64,000 nucleotides of DNA, taken from contig JAHFSY010000007.1 in assembly GCA_023269615.1 (NCBI GenBank), forward strand, positions 62,001-126,000, given 5' to 3'. The notes beneath the pieces are model-generated. The model had not been told where the DNA came from. It did no database searches and saw only the letters and a program-made list of their open reading frames with translations. Positions 7,011 to 14,377 of the stretch are shown one piece after another (positions within the stretch are counted from its first letter, which is position 1; the number at the start of each line of letters is the position of its first letter). Origin of the DNA: Verrucomicrobiota bacterium (GTDB lineage Bacteria > Verrucomicrobiota > Verrucomicrobiia > JABWAM01). The position numbers and the translations under genes are program-made.

Positions 7011-8446
7011 TGGATCCGCGTGGCAGGCTTCACGGGTTTCTTGCGGTGCTGCTGCTGGCAATCGGGGTGATTGCCGTCGTCCTTTGGGATCCCTTTCGCG
7101 CCTCGGCTCGCGCGGGAATCCAGACTCTCGCCCGTCCCATTCTGCGCCATGCCGGTGGTGGTGCGGAAGATGCCAGTGCCCCGACACCCCGGCAGAAATT
7201 TGCGACGCAGGCGCCGAGCATGGAGTTTCGCGTGCAGCAATTTCCAGCGGATCCCGTCCTGCTGAAATCCTGGTGTGCTGAGTGGCAATGCGGTCCGTCC
7301 CAGCAGCAGCTCCTGCTCTGCCTTCTCCTGCGCGAGCTTCCTGAAACCACGGCGAAAGACGTCTCGCTGACGCAAAAACAAAACCTATTCCAATCCATTC
7401 ACGACCTCGCGTCGGAGGGAAGGAAATCGCAGCCCGACAACGCTTTTTTCCAACTGGCGGAATCCCTCACCTATTTTTACTCGGCGCAGGAAACGTCATC
7501 CGCCATCGCCCTCAAGGAAGCCCTGCAATGCCCCCGCGTGAGCGCCGGCCTGAAGGAGCTGAACGAGTCGGAGTACGCGCTTTGGACCAGCGAGCGGAAG
7601 CCGTGGATGCTCCTGCCCGTGGCGCATCGCGACTGGAGCCTGCAACTCGAGCGGCCGTTTCACATGATGAGTCGCGGGCTTGCGCTCCAGCAGCGTTCCC
7701 TCTTGCAGAAGTACAATATCGAGAAAGCCGTTGAGCTCACGCTGCTGCATCTCGGGCTGGCCGCCCGGCTGGCTGAGGCCGGGTGGACGCCCTCCGACCA
7801 GGCCATGGCGCGGGCGATGTCGCTTCGTGCCATGGAGCCTTACTCCACGCAATCGGGTGTGGACCCGACTCCCGCGCAGATCGAATCCAATTTCCTCGGC
7901 TTCCTGGATGACCAGGGCGACAAGATTGCCATTGCGAAGGCCAACTCCTGGATTTCATCCCTCTCCTCCCAGGAAGGAACGATGAACTCCCGCCTCCCTC
8001 CCTGGCGACTCGCCCAGACGCTCGCGATGTGGAACGCATCCACGGTGCTCGCCAGTCTTTTTCTCCAGGCGGCGAGCCTGCTGCTGGTATGGGTGACCGT
8101 GACGTGGTTTTCTCGAAAAACGCCCCCGCCTTCGGCAAATGGTTTCACCAGGCGAAATGTGGCCGGCCTGGCCTTCGGGTTGTCACCCATTTACTGGACG
8201 ATCTCCGGCTGGCCCGCCGGCGGCACCTACATGCTGCTCGGTCTTTTCGGCGGCTGGCTGGTCTGGTGGGGAATCATGGGCATCAGCCACGAACGCGTTT
8301 CCATTCACGCGGTGCGTGACTCCGTCGCGCATTCACTGCTCACGATGCTCGTCGCGACGCTTCTCACGGCTGGCGCGGCCGCCGCGGCGCTGCAATTCCG
8401 ACAGCAACAATTTCAAGTCATCTCCGAGCACGGCTGGCTGCGGTGA
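7010..8446 (+). CDS. multi-pass membrane protein of unknown function
   Basis: The 478-residue protein has one N-terminal membrane segment (residues about 9-27) and a large middle domain rich in helices, Gln and Leu (residues 40-335). Three or four membrane segments lie near the C-terminus, around ASLFLQAASLLLVWVTV, LAFGLSPIYW/MLLGLFGGWLVWWGIMGI and LTMLVATLLTAGAAAAAL. I recognise no family. The start overlaps the stop of the zinc-ribbon gene, so the pair probably acts together. The helical domain should face one side of the membrane between the first and later segments. Confidence 0.7.
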   Translation: MDPRGRLHGFLAVLLLAIGVIAVVLWDPFRASARAGIQTLARPILRHAGGGAEDASAPTPRQKFATQAPSMEFRVQQFPADPVLLKSWCAEWQCGPSQQQLLLCLLLRELPETTAKDVSLTQKQNLFQSIHDLASEGRKSQPDNAFFQLAESLTYFYSAQETSSAIALKEALQCPRVSAGLKELNESEYALWTSERKPWMLLPVAHRDWSLQLERPFHMMSRGLALQQRSLLQKYNIEKAVELTLLHLGLAARLAEAGWTPSDQAMARAMSLRAMEPYSTQSGVDPTPAQIESNFLGFLDDQGDKIAIAKANSWISSLSSQEGTMNSRLPPWRLAQTLAMWNASTVLASLFLQAASLLLVWVTVTWFSRKTPPPSANGFTRRNVAGLAFGLSPIYWTISGWPAGGTYMLLGLFGGWLVWWGIMGISHERVSIHAVRDSVAHSLLTMLVATLLTAGAAAAALQFRQQQFQVISEHGWLR

Positions 8447-8926
8447 TCATCCCTCCGGCTTCTCCGGGGCGATGCGCGTGGGGTGTGCGTCAAACAGTTC
8501 GCCCACCTTGTCATCCACAAAAATATCGAGCAGGCGCCACTTGTCGCCGGGGCGGTAATACGTGAAGCGCCATCGCAGCGGAAAATCATCGGCCCAGCTC
8601 AGGCAGGTGATCTGCATGAGGCTCATGCCGACGCGTTTTTGCTCGATGATTTCAAAACCGAGAATCGGCCCATAGGTCGAGATGGCCTCCCGCGTTTGCT
8701 TCTTGAGTCGCTTGACCTCCTCCTCGCGCCCCTTGATCTTGGTGTTGGCCAGCACGATGTCGTAGGCCGCGTCCATTTTTTCCTCTTTCAGCAGGTTGAA
8801 AAACGTGGTGATCGTTTTCTGGATTTCCTCCGGCGGTGGAGGCGGAGCCGCCATCGCGCGGGAAATTCCGAGACACAGAAGACAGGACAGGAGAATGGCG
8901 GCTGATGGAGGTCGAAATGATTTCAT
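8447..8926 (-). CDS. small secreted protein, NTF2-like fold suspected
   Basis: The 159-residue protein has a signal peptide (MKSFRPPSAAILLSCLLCLG, cleaved near AMA-AP). The mature part starts with a Pro run and EEIQKTITTFFNLLKEEKMDAAYD, followed by strands ending in RWRFTYYRPGDKWRLLDIFVD. This helix-then-curved-sheet pattern suggests an NTF2/SnoaL-like fold, as in several small exported proteins. The function is unknown. It starts four bases after the stop of the GHL10-type lipoprotein gene and is the last gene of a four-gene operon. Confidence 0.7.
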   Translation of the reverse strand: MKSFRPPSAAILLSCLLCLGISRAMAAPPPPPEEIQKTITTFFNLLKEEKMDAAYDIVLANTKIKGREEEVKRLKKQTREAISTYGPILGFEIIEQKRVGMSLMQITCLSWADDFPLRWRFTYYRPGDKWRLLDIFVDDKVGELFDAHPTRIAPEKPEG

Positions 8927-8930
8927 GAAG

Positions 8931-10022
8931 TCAGTTTGAAATGGTGGAAAAGAAATTCTTCTTCGCATTGTCGTCGTAGCTGTAGAGCACATAGCCGTCC
9001 ACGCCCTGGCGCCGGCAGATATCAATCTGGCGATGGAGCTGCTCGGGGCGGTTCAGCATGTAGGAGCCCAGCCCCGCGTAGAGCGGAATCTTGCCGCGTA
9101 CCAGCACCTTCTGGTTTTCGATCCACTCGGTGAGGCGCTCGTCCTTCGGGGTGTAATTCATGGGCACCACAAAATCGAGATAACCATCATGGACCCAGCT
9201 CACCCAGTCCTGCGCGTAATCGTTCATGGCAATGTCGGGGCTGTGCCACACGGCGGCAGAAACCCGCGCATGCGAATTGGCGGCGCGAATCGCCTGGCTG
9301 GCATCGCGAACGGTCGAGGAAATCAGGCTGACTCTCCACTGGTGATAGCGCTCCTTCAAGCGGCCATCCATCACGTCATGAGGCCAGCTTTTCACCTTGC
9401 CTCCCATCTCCTTCTCAAATGCCGCCCTCGACGTGGCGCTGTAATCCACGCTCGTGCTGAAATAGCGGATGTAATCAAACTGCACGCCGTCCAGCGGATA
9501 TTTTGTCACAAGCTCCACCATGGCGTCCCGCTCCAGAGCGCGGTTCGACGCGAGGGCAGGGGTGCGCACGGGCACGTTGTAGGTCGGACGCAGCGCCTTG
9601 CCCTTGGGGCTGCGCATCACCTCGCCCTGGCGGATCGCATCCTTCACGTCGCCCGCGGGGGCGTAATGCATCATGAAGCAGACATGCCAGGCATGAACTT
9701 CCACGCCGTACTTCCGCCCCGCATCGGCATAGGCCTGCGCGTAATCCATGCGAGTGCCAGGAGCCTGGGGCAGCACCTTGCTGGGATAATACGCCGCGCC
9801 CGCCGAGCTCAGGCGGACAAAGACCGCGTTGAAGCCGGCGTCCTTGAGATTTTTCACCACCGTGTCGGGATCAAATTCGCGCGGGTCATACACCCACGCA
9901 CCGCGAAATTCACCGGATGGGCCGCGTGATGAGTTCATTCCGGTGGAACGTGAACCCGTGGTTTCGCAACCCGCGATGAGCGCAAGAATGCCGAGGCCGA
10001 GAAGCAGGCGGAGTGTTTTCAT
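8931..10022 (-). CDS. lipoprotein, GHL10/YngK-like glycoside hydrolase-related
   Basis: The 363-residue protein begins with a lipoprotein signal (LGILALIAGC, Cys19). The mature part opens with FRGAWVYDP and continues with AGFNAVFVRLSS, KYGVEVHAWHV, YPLDGVQFDYIRY, VSAAVWHSP and FVVPMNYTP. This order is typical of the GHL10 (former DUF187) TIM-barrel family, which is related to glycoside hydrolases. It is expected to be membrane-anchored outside the cytoplasm and to act on polysaccharide or peptidoglycan, though the true substrate is unknown. Its ATG overlaps the TGA of the MBL-fold gene (ATGA), so the two are coupled. Confidence 0.85.
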   Translation of the reverse strand: MKTLRLLLGLGILALIAGCETTGSRSTGMNSSRGPSGEFRGAWVYDPREFDPDTVVKNLKDAGFNAVFVRLSSAGAAYYPSKVLPQAPGTRMDYAQAYADAGRKYGVEVHAWHVCFMMHYAPAGDVKDAIRQGEVMRSPKGKALRPTYNVPVRTPALASNRALERDAMVELVTKYPLDGVQFDYIRYFSTSVDYSATSRAAFEKEMGGKVKSWPHDVMDGRLKERYHQWRVSLISSTVRDASQAIRAANSHARVSAAVWHSPDIAMNDYAQDWVSWVHDGYLDFVVPMNYTPKDERLTEWIENQKVLVRGKIPLYAGLGSYMLNRPEQLHRQIDICRRQGVDGYVLYSYDDNAKKNFFSTISN

Positions 10023-10645
10023 GATTGGAGCAATTCAGTTAACTGTTGTTTCGCGCCCGACATGATTGGCTCGCCATGCGCGAACGCCATCACATCGAAT
10101 TTCCTGTCCAGCAGGGATCGCAGGGACTTTCTGGATTGTTCCGGGTCCCTGCAATATTTGTCGGGCAAAAAGGTGAAGCCGGTTTTCTTCAGATGGATCA
10201 ACGCATCGCCCATCACCAGCGTCCCGCTGCGCTCGTCGCAAAAGCAGGTTTCGCCCTCGGTCGCCCCGGGAAGATGGATGACCCGCACGCCGCCTTTGAG
10301 AACCTCTCCGTCGCGAAAGAAAAAGTCCGGCTGAAGGTCCATCCGCCCGAGCGCAGCCTCGTGCGAGTGGATCGGGATGCCCAGCTCCTGCGAAAGCCCG
10401 GCCGCGTCGCGCTCGTGATTTTCATTCGTCAGGAGTATGCCCAGCAAGCGAAGGCCATCCCCCGTGAATTCGTCCAGCGCCCGACGCTCCACCGGCGCGG
10501 GATCCACGAGCCACCAGCCCATGTCGGTGCGCAGGATGGTGGACATCAAGTCCGTGCGAATGGCGGGATCATGCACCTTCCAGAAACCAAGCGACGACGA
10601 AACCTTATGAAGAGAGCGGGCGGGAGCGGGTTGCGTGGCGGTCAT
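10019..10645 (-). CDS. MBL-fold protein with altered metal site
   Basis: The 208-residue protein has the overall order of metallo-beta-lactamase-fold hydrolases: an early WWLVDP strand, the first metal-motif position, the IHLPGATEGETCF loop, the GDALIH aspartate and a late FAHGEPI. At the first metal motif the usual THxHxDH is replaced by TNENHERD, so most zinc ligands of that motif are missing. It may bind one metal or none. It overlaps the ferredoxin gene upstream and the lipoprotein gene downstream by ATGA junctions. The start at 10645 is fixed by the overlap and by the lack of homologous-looking sequence before it. Confidence 0.75.
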   Translation of the reverse strand: MTATQPAPARSLHKVSSSLGFWKVHDPAIRTDLMSTILRTDMGWWLVDPAPVERRALDEFTGDGLRLLGILLTNENHERDAAGLSQELGIPIHSHEAALGRMDLQPDFFFRDGEVLKGGVRVIHLPGATEGETCFCDERSGTLVMGDALIHLKKTGFTFLPDKYCRDPEQSRKSLRSLLDRKFDVMAFAHGEPIMSGAKQQLTELLQS

Positions 10646-10959
10646 TGACGGGATGGCTTGGGCGTGAAGTTGGTGACCACACACACATCCCCAAGCACTT
10701 CCGCCTGGCAGGAGAGGCGGGTGTTCGCGGGCCTGCCCTGGAGCTGGAAATTTTCGACCGCTGTCCTGGGACTCAGATTTTCCGCGCCCTCCACGATTTC
10801 CATGATGCACTTGCCGCAAAGGCCGTGTCCGCTGCAATTGGTGACGCGGTCCACGCCCACGTAAACCTCCAGCCCATTCTTGAGGGTTGCGCCGCGCAAA
10901 TTAGAATACTTGCCGACTTTGACCTTCTTGTTTTCGATCAGAAATTCGATGGTGGGCAT
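10642..10959 (-). CDS. [2Fe-2S] ferredoxin
   Basis: The 105-residue protein has the beta-grasp ferredoxin pattern: IEFLIENKKVKVGKYSNLR, then NCSGHGLCGKC (C-x5-C-x2-C) and a fourth Cys in TRLSCQAEV about 32 residues later. The C-x5-C spacing is that of the adrenodoxin type rather than the plant type. It should carry electrons in the cytoplasm, but the partner is unknown. It is the first gene of the operon and overlaps the MBL-fold gene by four bases, so an electron-transfer role connected with that protein is an inference from position. Confidence 0.88.
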   Translation of the reverse strand: MPTIEFLIENKKVKVGKYSNLRGATLKNGLEVYVGVDRVTNCSGHGLCGKCIMEIVEGAENLSPRTAVENFQLQGRPANTRLSCQAEVLGDVCVVTNFTPKPSRQ

Positions 10960-11037
10960 GGTGGTGAGTCCGTACCGCAACCTAATCAACCTTGAAGCCA
11001 AGAGCAACCCTGGAATTGAGATCGTGTTATTGATTTT

Positions 11038-11111
11038 TGTAGGAGCCGCTGTCAGCGGCGACCGGGCGACATGGGTCCGTGCGGAAATCGCCGATGGCAT
11101 CGGCTCCTACA
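11038..11111. repeat. REP-like palindrome, copy 2
   Basis: It starts TGTAGGAGCCGCTGTCAGCG and ends GCCGATGGCATCGGCTCCTACA, with a GGCGACCGGGCGAC inner part. It lies between the ferredoxin operon and the divergent lnt gene, and the promoters of both would have to sit beside it. Confidence 0.85.
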
Positions 11112-11179
11112 TTTCGGAAAAGCCCTGATCAATCCCGCTCGTCGCCGCGCCCGGATTCAGCTATGCGTTGTGTCATTCG

Positions 11180-12772
11180 ATGAAACAATTTGCGAAACGC
11201 ATTCTGCCTTGGGCCCTGGCAACTCTCTCCGGCGCACTCATGGCTGCGGGGTATGAGCCATGGAAGATGGCTTCGCTTGCATGGATCGCCTGGTTGCCGC
11301 TGATCAGCCAGTTGCTGCCCATCGAGCCTGATGCCTCCTGTGCGCGTCCGTTTCTGTATGGCTTTGTCGCCGGGCTCGTGTTCTGGCTCTGTACGATTTT
11401 CTGGCTCGTTCACGTTTCCTATCCCGCGATGCCCGCCCTGGCCGCCTACCTCGCCCTCTTCACAGGGGTGTGGGCGTGGTGGATGAGCTTGATCCGGCGA
11501 CGCTGGAAGGCCGTCGCCGGCGTGTCGCACATTCTTCTGGCAGCACTCGGCGCATGCGGTTGGGTCGCGCTGGAATGGTTGCGCGGCTGGCTGTTGGGTG
11601 GGTTTCCCTGGAACTTCGCCGCTGTCTCCCAATATCGAAACCTCGCCCTGATCCAGGTTGTCGAATGGACCGGGGTTCACGGGCTTTCGTTTGTGATTCT
11701 TTTTTTCAACATCTCGCTCTGGCTTACGTGGCGGCGTTTGAAGATCGAGCGTTTTTCGGCCCGATCGTGGCGCTATGAATTTTCCGCGGCCGTTTTTCTC
11801 GTCGCATTCTGCCTTTACGTGGGCATGCGATGCCTGGGGCAATTCCAACTGGCTGGCGCCCATGCGGAAAGAATGTGGAAGCCCGCCAGTTTTTCACTCA
11901 TCCAGCCAAACATCCCGCAGAATGCAAAGTACGAGGCGATGAAGCGCGACGACCAGCGCAGGATCCTCGAACAACTCACCCTCACTGCCGCTGCCACAAA
12001 GCCCGACCTCATCCTCTGGCCCGAAACAGCCCTGGTGGACGGCCCCCTGTACGACGTCGAAAGCCGGATGTGGCTGCAACAAATTGCCGCGCGCGCGAAA
12101 ATCCCAATCCTGCTTGGAACCCTGGATGCGACGAAGGAAAAAGCGACGGTCACGCGCGAGGACCGCTGGCGTGTGAGTTATTATAATGCCGCGATTCTCA
12201 TCCACCCCGACGGCACATTTGAACGTCCTTATCACAAGATCCACCTCGTGCCCTTCGGCGAATACGTTCCATTTGAAAAACAGATTCCATGGATGCGCAA
12301 GCTGACGCCGATTCCGGGGAGCTTCGATAGCGGCGGGGAACCCGTCCTGATTCAAGCCGCATCCAGAAAACTGGGCATTGTCATTTGCTTCGAGGACACG
12401 CTCCCATCCCTGTCGCGTGAGCTGGTACGGAAGGGGGCTGATGTGATCGTGAACCTCACCAACGATGCGTGGTTTCAGGATTCCCCGGCAGCGGCGCAGC
12501 ACCTGGCGAATTCGGTGTTCCGCACCATCGAAACCCGCCGTCCCCTCGTGCGCTGCACGAATAACGGCGTTACCGCAATGATTTCGACGATGGGAGAAAT
12601 CCAATACACCCAGTTGAAGCCATTCACGAGGGGGTTCTGGACCGCGCCCCTCGATTGCCGATGGAACTCGTCCCCCACGTGGTCGGTCCGTTTCGGCGAT
12701 TGGTTCCCGCGAATGTGCCTTGGGTTTTGCCTTCTTGCCTTCTTGAGCAGATGGACTCGATTCCGATCGTAG
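11180..12772 (+). CDS. lnt: apolipoprotein N-acyltransferase
   Basis: The 530-residue inner-membrane protein has about seven N-terminal hydrophobic segments, then a nitrilase-like domain with the catalytic Glu in ILWPETAL, the Lys in YHKIHLVPFGEYVP and the Cys in GIVICFEDT. A final membrane segment lies near the C-terminus. It transfers the third acyl chain to lipoproteins and so supports a Gram-negative envelope. The ATG at 11180 begins with MKQFAKRILPWALATLSG; an in-frame TTG lies 12 bases upstream. Its TAG stop is the first triplet of a repeat element that fills the gap to pgsA. Confidence 0.93.
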   Translation: MKQFAKRILPWALATLSGALMAAGYEPWKMASLAWIAWLPLISQLLPIEPDASCARPFLYGFVAGLVFWLCTIFWLVHVSYPAMPALAAYLALFTGVWAWWMSLIRRRWKAVAGVSHILLAALGACGWVALEWLRGWLLGGFPWNFAAVSQYRNLALIQVVEWTGVHGLSFVILFFNISLWLTWRRLKIERFSARSWRYEFSAAVFLVAFCLYVGMRCLGQFQLAGAHAERMWKPASFSLIQPNIPQNAKYEAMKRDDQRRILEQLTLTAAATKPDLILWPETALVDGPLYDVESRMWLQQIAARAKIPILLGTLDATKEKATVTREDRWRVSYYNAAILIHPDGTFERPYHKIHLVPFGEYVPFEKQIPWMRKLTPIPGSFDSGGEPVLIQAASRKLGIVICFEDTLPSLSRELVRKGADVIVNLTNDAWFQDSPAAAQHLANSVFRTIETRRPLVRCTNNGVTAMISTMGEIQYTQLKPFTRGFWTAPLDCRWNSSPTWSVRFGDWFPRMCLGFCLLAFLSRWTRFRS

Positions 12773-12846
12773 CCGAATTGGCCATTTGTAGCCGAACTCG
12801 CAAGAGTTTGGCCCCGGGGGTCCGCGTTCTGGCGAACACGGCTACG
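12767..12846. repeat. GTAGCCG inverted repeat between lnt and pgsA
   Basis: The left end CGTAGCCG and right end CGGCTACG are inverse copies, and an inner CCGAACTCGCAAGAGTTTGG is itself a near palindrome. The lnt stop codon is part of the left end. Similar short palindromes occur near 54.75 and 60.33 kb. Confidence 0.7.
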
Positions 12847-12884
12847 AGCTTTCATTTTGTCTTTTGTTGGGTTATATACCCGTC

Positions 12885-13451
12885 ATGACCCTGGCCAACA
12901 TCATCACCCTGATGCGGATCGCAATGATTCCGTTCTTTGTGATGGCGGCAGTGTATTACGCGCAGGGCGTGAAGGCTGGCGTCCCGCGTGAATGGCTGCA
13001 TTGGACGGCGGTGGGATTATTCGCGCTCACCGCGGGGACGGATGGAGTGGACGGCTTCGTCGCGCGCAGAATGAAGCAGGTGACGCGGCTGGGCAGTATT
13101 CTCGATCCGATCGCAGACAAGGCGCTGCTACTGAGCGCATTGCTGCTCCTCGGCTTGAATCCGGGCGAAGCATTCATGCCCATGCCACTCTGGTTTCCGA
13201 TCCTGGTGATCAGCCGCGACCTCATCGTGGTGCTTGGCGTCGCGGTGGTGTTCATGATGGGGCGCAGCTTTGAGATTCAGCCACACTGGACGGGCAAGGC
13301 GGCGAGCGCGCTGCAAATGATCACGGTCGGGCTGGTGTTGATGAACCTGTGGGATCTTTACTGGCTGCCGCCATTGGTGCTGGCGACCCTCTGCACGCTG
13401 GTCTCCGGCGGAATCTATGTGGTCCAGGGCGCTCGGAAGTTGAGCGCCTGA
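12885..13451 (+). CDS. pgsA: CDP-diacylglycerol-glycerol-3-phosphate phosphatidyltransferase
   Basis: The 188-residue inner-membrane enzyme makes phosphatidylglycerol phosphate. The CDP-alcohol phosphotransferase motif is complete: DGVDGFVARRMKQ, then G and two Asp in TRLGSILDPIADK. The opening LANIITLMRIAMIPFFV is typical of PgsA. It has four or more membrane segments. The ATG at 12885 is used; it follows a repeat that fills the gap after lnt. Placement after lnt fits an envelope-lipid theme. Confidence 0.92.
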   Translation: MTLANIITLMRIAMIPFFVMAAVYYAQGVKAGVPREWLHWTAVGLFALTAGTDGVDGFVARRMKQVTRLGSILDPIADKALLLSALLLLGLNPGEAFMPMPLWFPILVISRDLIVVLGVAVVFMMGRSFEIQPHWTGKAASALQMITVGLVLMNLWDLYWLPPLVLATLCTLVSGGIYVVQGARKLSA

Positions 13452-13514
13452 TCCTCGTTTTTGCTGGATCGGCCCGATGGTTTGGGGATCAATACCGGTT
13501 CAAGGTCGCGCGCC

Positions 13515-14354
13515 ATGTTTATTTCGAGATTACTCACCCTGTTGTACGTCCTGTACAAGATCGCGTTCAACATCCTCCTGGTCCCGTACTACCTGTTCAA
13601 AAACTCAAAGCTCTTCATCCATCATTATCTCCGCAATTTTGTGGATGGGGTGATCAATCTCCAGCTTTCCTACGGGCGCCACATTGAGTCCGTTGACCTG
13701 GTCGGCCTGCAGGCTCTTCTCGGAGGGCCGAACCCGCATCTCCATCTCCAGTTTGCCAATCAATTCGGAAACATCAATTTCCAGGAAGGCATCGCCATCG
13801 CCTACATCATCCAGGGATTCAAGCCGAAGGCGCTTTTCGAAATCGGCACCTTCGATGGTTTCTCCACGTATCACCTGGCGAAGAATTCGCCGCCCGATGC
13901 CATCGTGCACACCCTGAACCTGCCGGTGGATCATTCGCTCAGCGATTACGCCCACGTCTATTCGCTCGTGGAATATCATTCGGACACCGAGACGCATGAA
14001 CGGCTCAAGGAATCCGAGATCGGCAAACTGTACAAGGAATCCGACGCGGCCCACAAGGTGGTGCAGCATTTCGGCAACTCGCTGGAATTCGACTTCTCTC
14101 CCTTCCGCGGCAGGATCGAGTTTTGCTTCATTGACGGCGGCCATTCGTACCATCACCTGGAATCCGACACCCGCAATGCCATGGACATCCTGGCGGAGCG
14201 AGGGGTGATCGTCTGGCATGATTACAACGTGCAGCATCGCGACATCCGCCGTTTCCTGCGCGCTCTCTCCCTCAAGCACAAGCTGTACCACATCGAGGGA
14301 ACGCGGCTGGTGATTTATCTCAAGCCGGAGCGGACAGCGCCCGGTAAATCTTGA
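13515..14354 (+). CDS. membrane-anchored class I methyltransferase-like protein
   Basis: The 279-residue protein has an N-terminal hydrophobic anchor (FISRLLTLLYVLYKIAFNIL) followed by a Rossmann methyltransferase domain of the Methyltransf_24 type. The motif I region is ALFEIGTFDGFSTYHLA, and the later acidic motif is IEFCFIDGGHSYHHLESD. Such proteins often modify sugars or polyketides on the cytoplasmic side of the membrane; the substrate is unknown. The ATG at 13515 gives the anchor at the N-terminus. The gene runs almost into thrS. Confidence 0.8.
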   Translation: MFISRLLTLLYVLYKIAFNILLVPYYLFKNSKLFIHHYLRNFVDGVINLQLSYGRHIESVDLVGLQALLGGPNPHLHLQFANQFGNINFQEGIAIAYIIQGFKPKALFEIGTFDGFSTYHLAKNSPPDAIVHTLNLPVDHSLSDYAHVYSLVEYHSDTETHERLKESEIGKLYKESDAAHKVVQHFGNSLEFDFSPFRGRIEFCFIDGGHSYHHLESDTRNAMDILAERGVIVWHDYNVQHRDIRRFLRALSLKHKLYHIEGTRLVIYLKPERTAPGKS

Positions 14355-14377
14355 CCTGCCCATCCGCGTTGGAGAGG

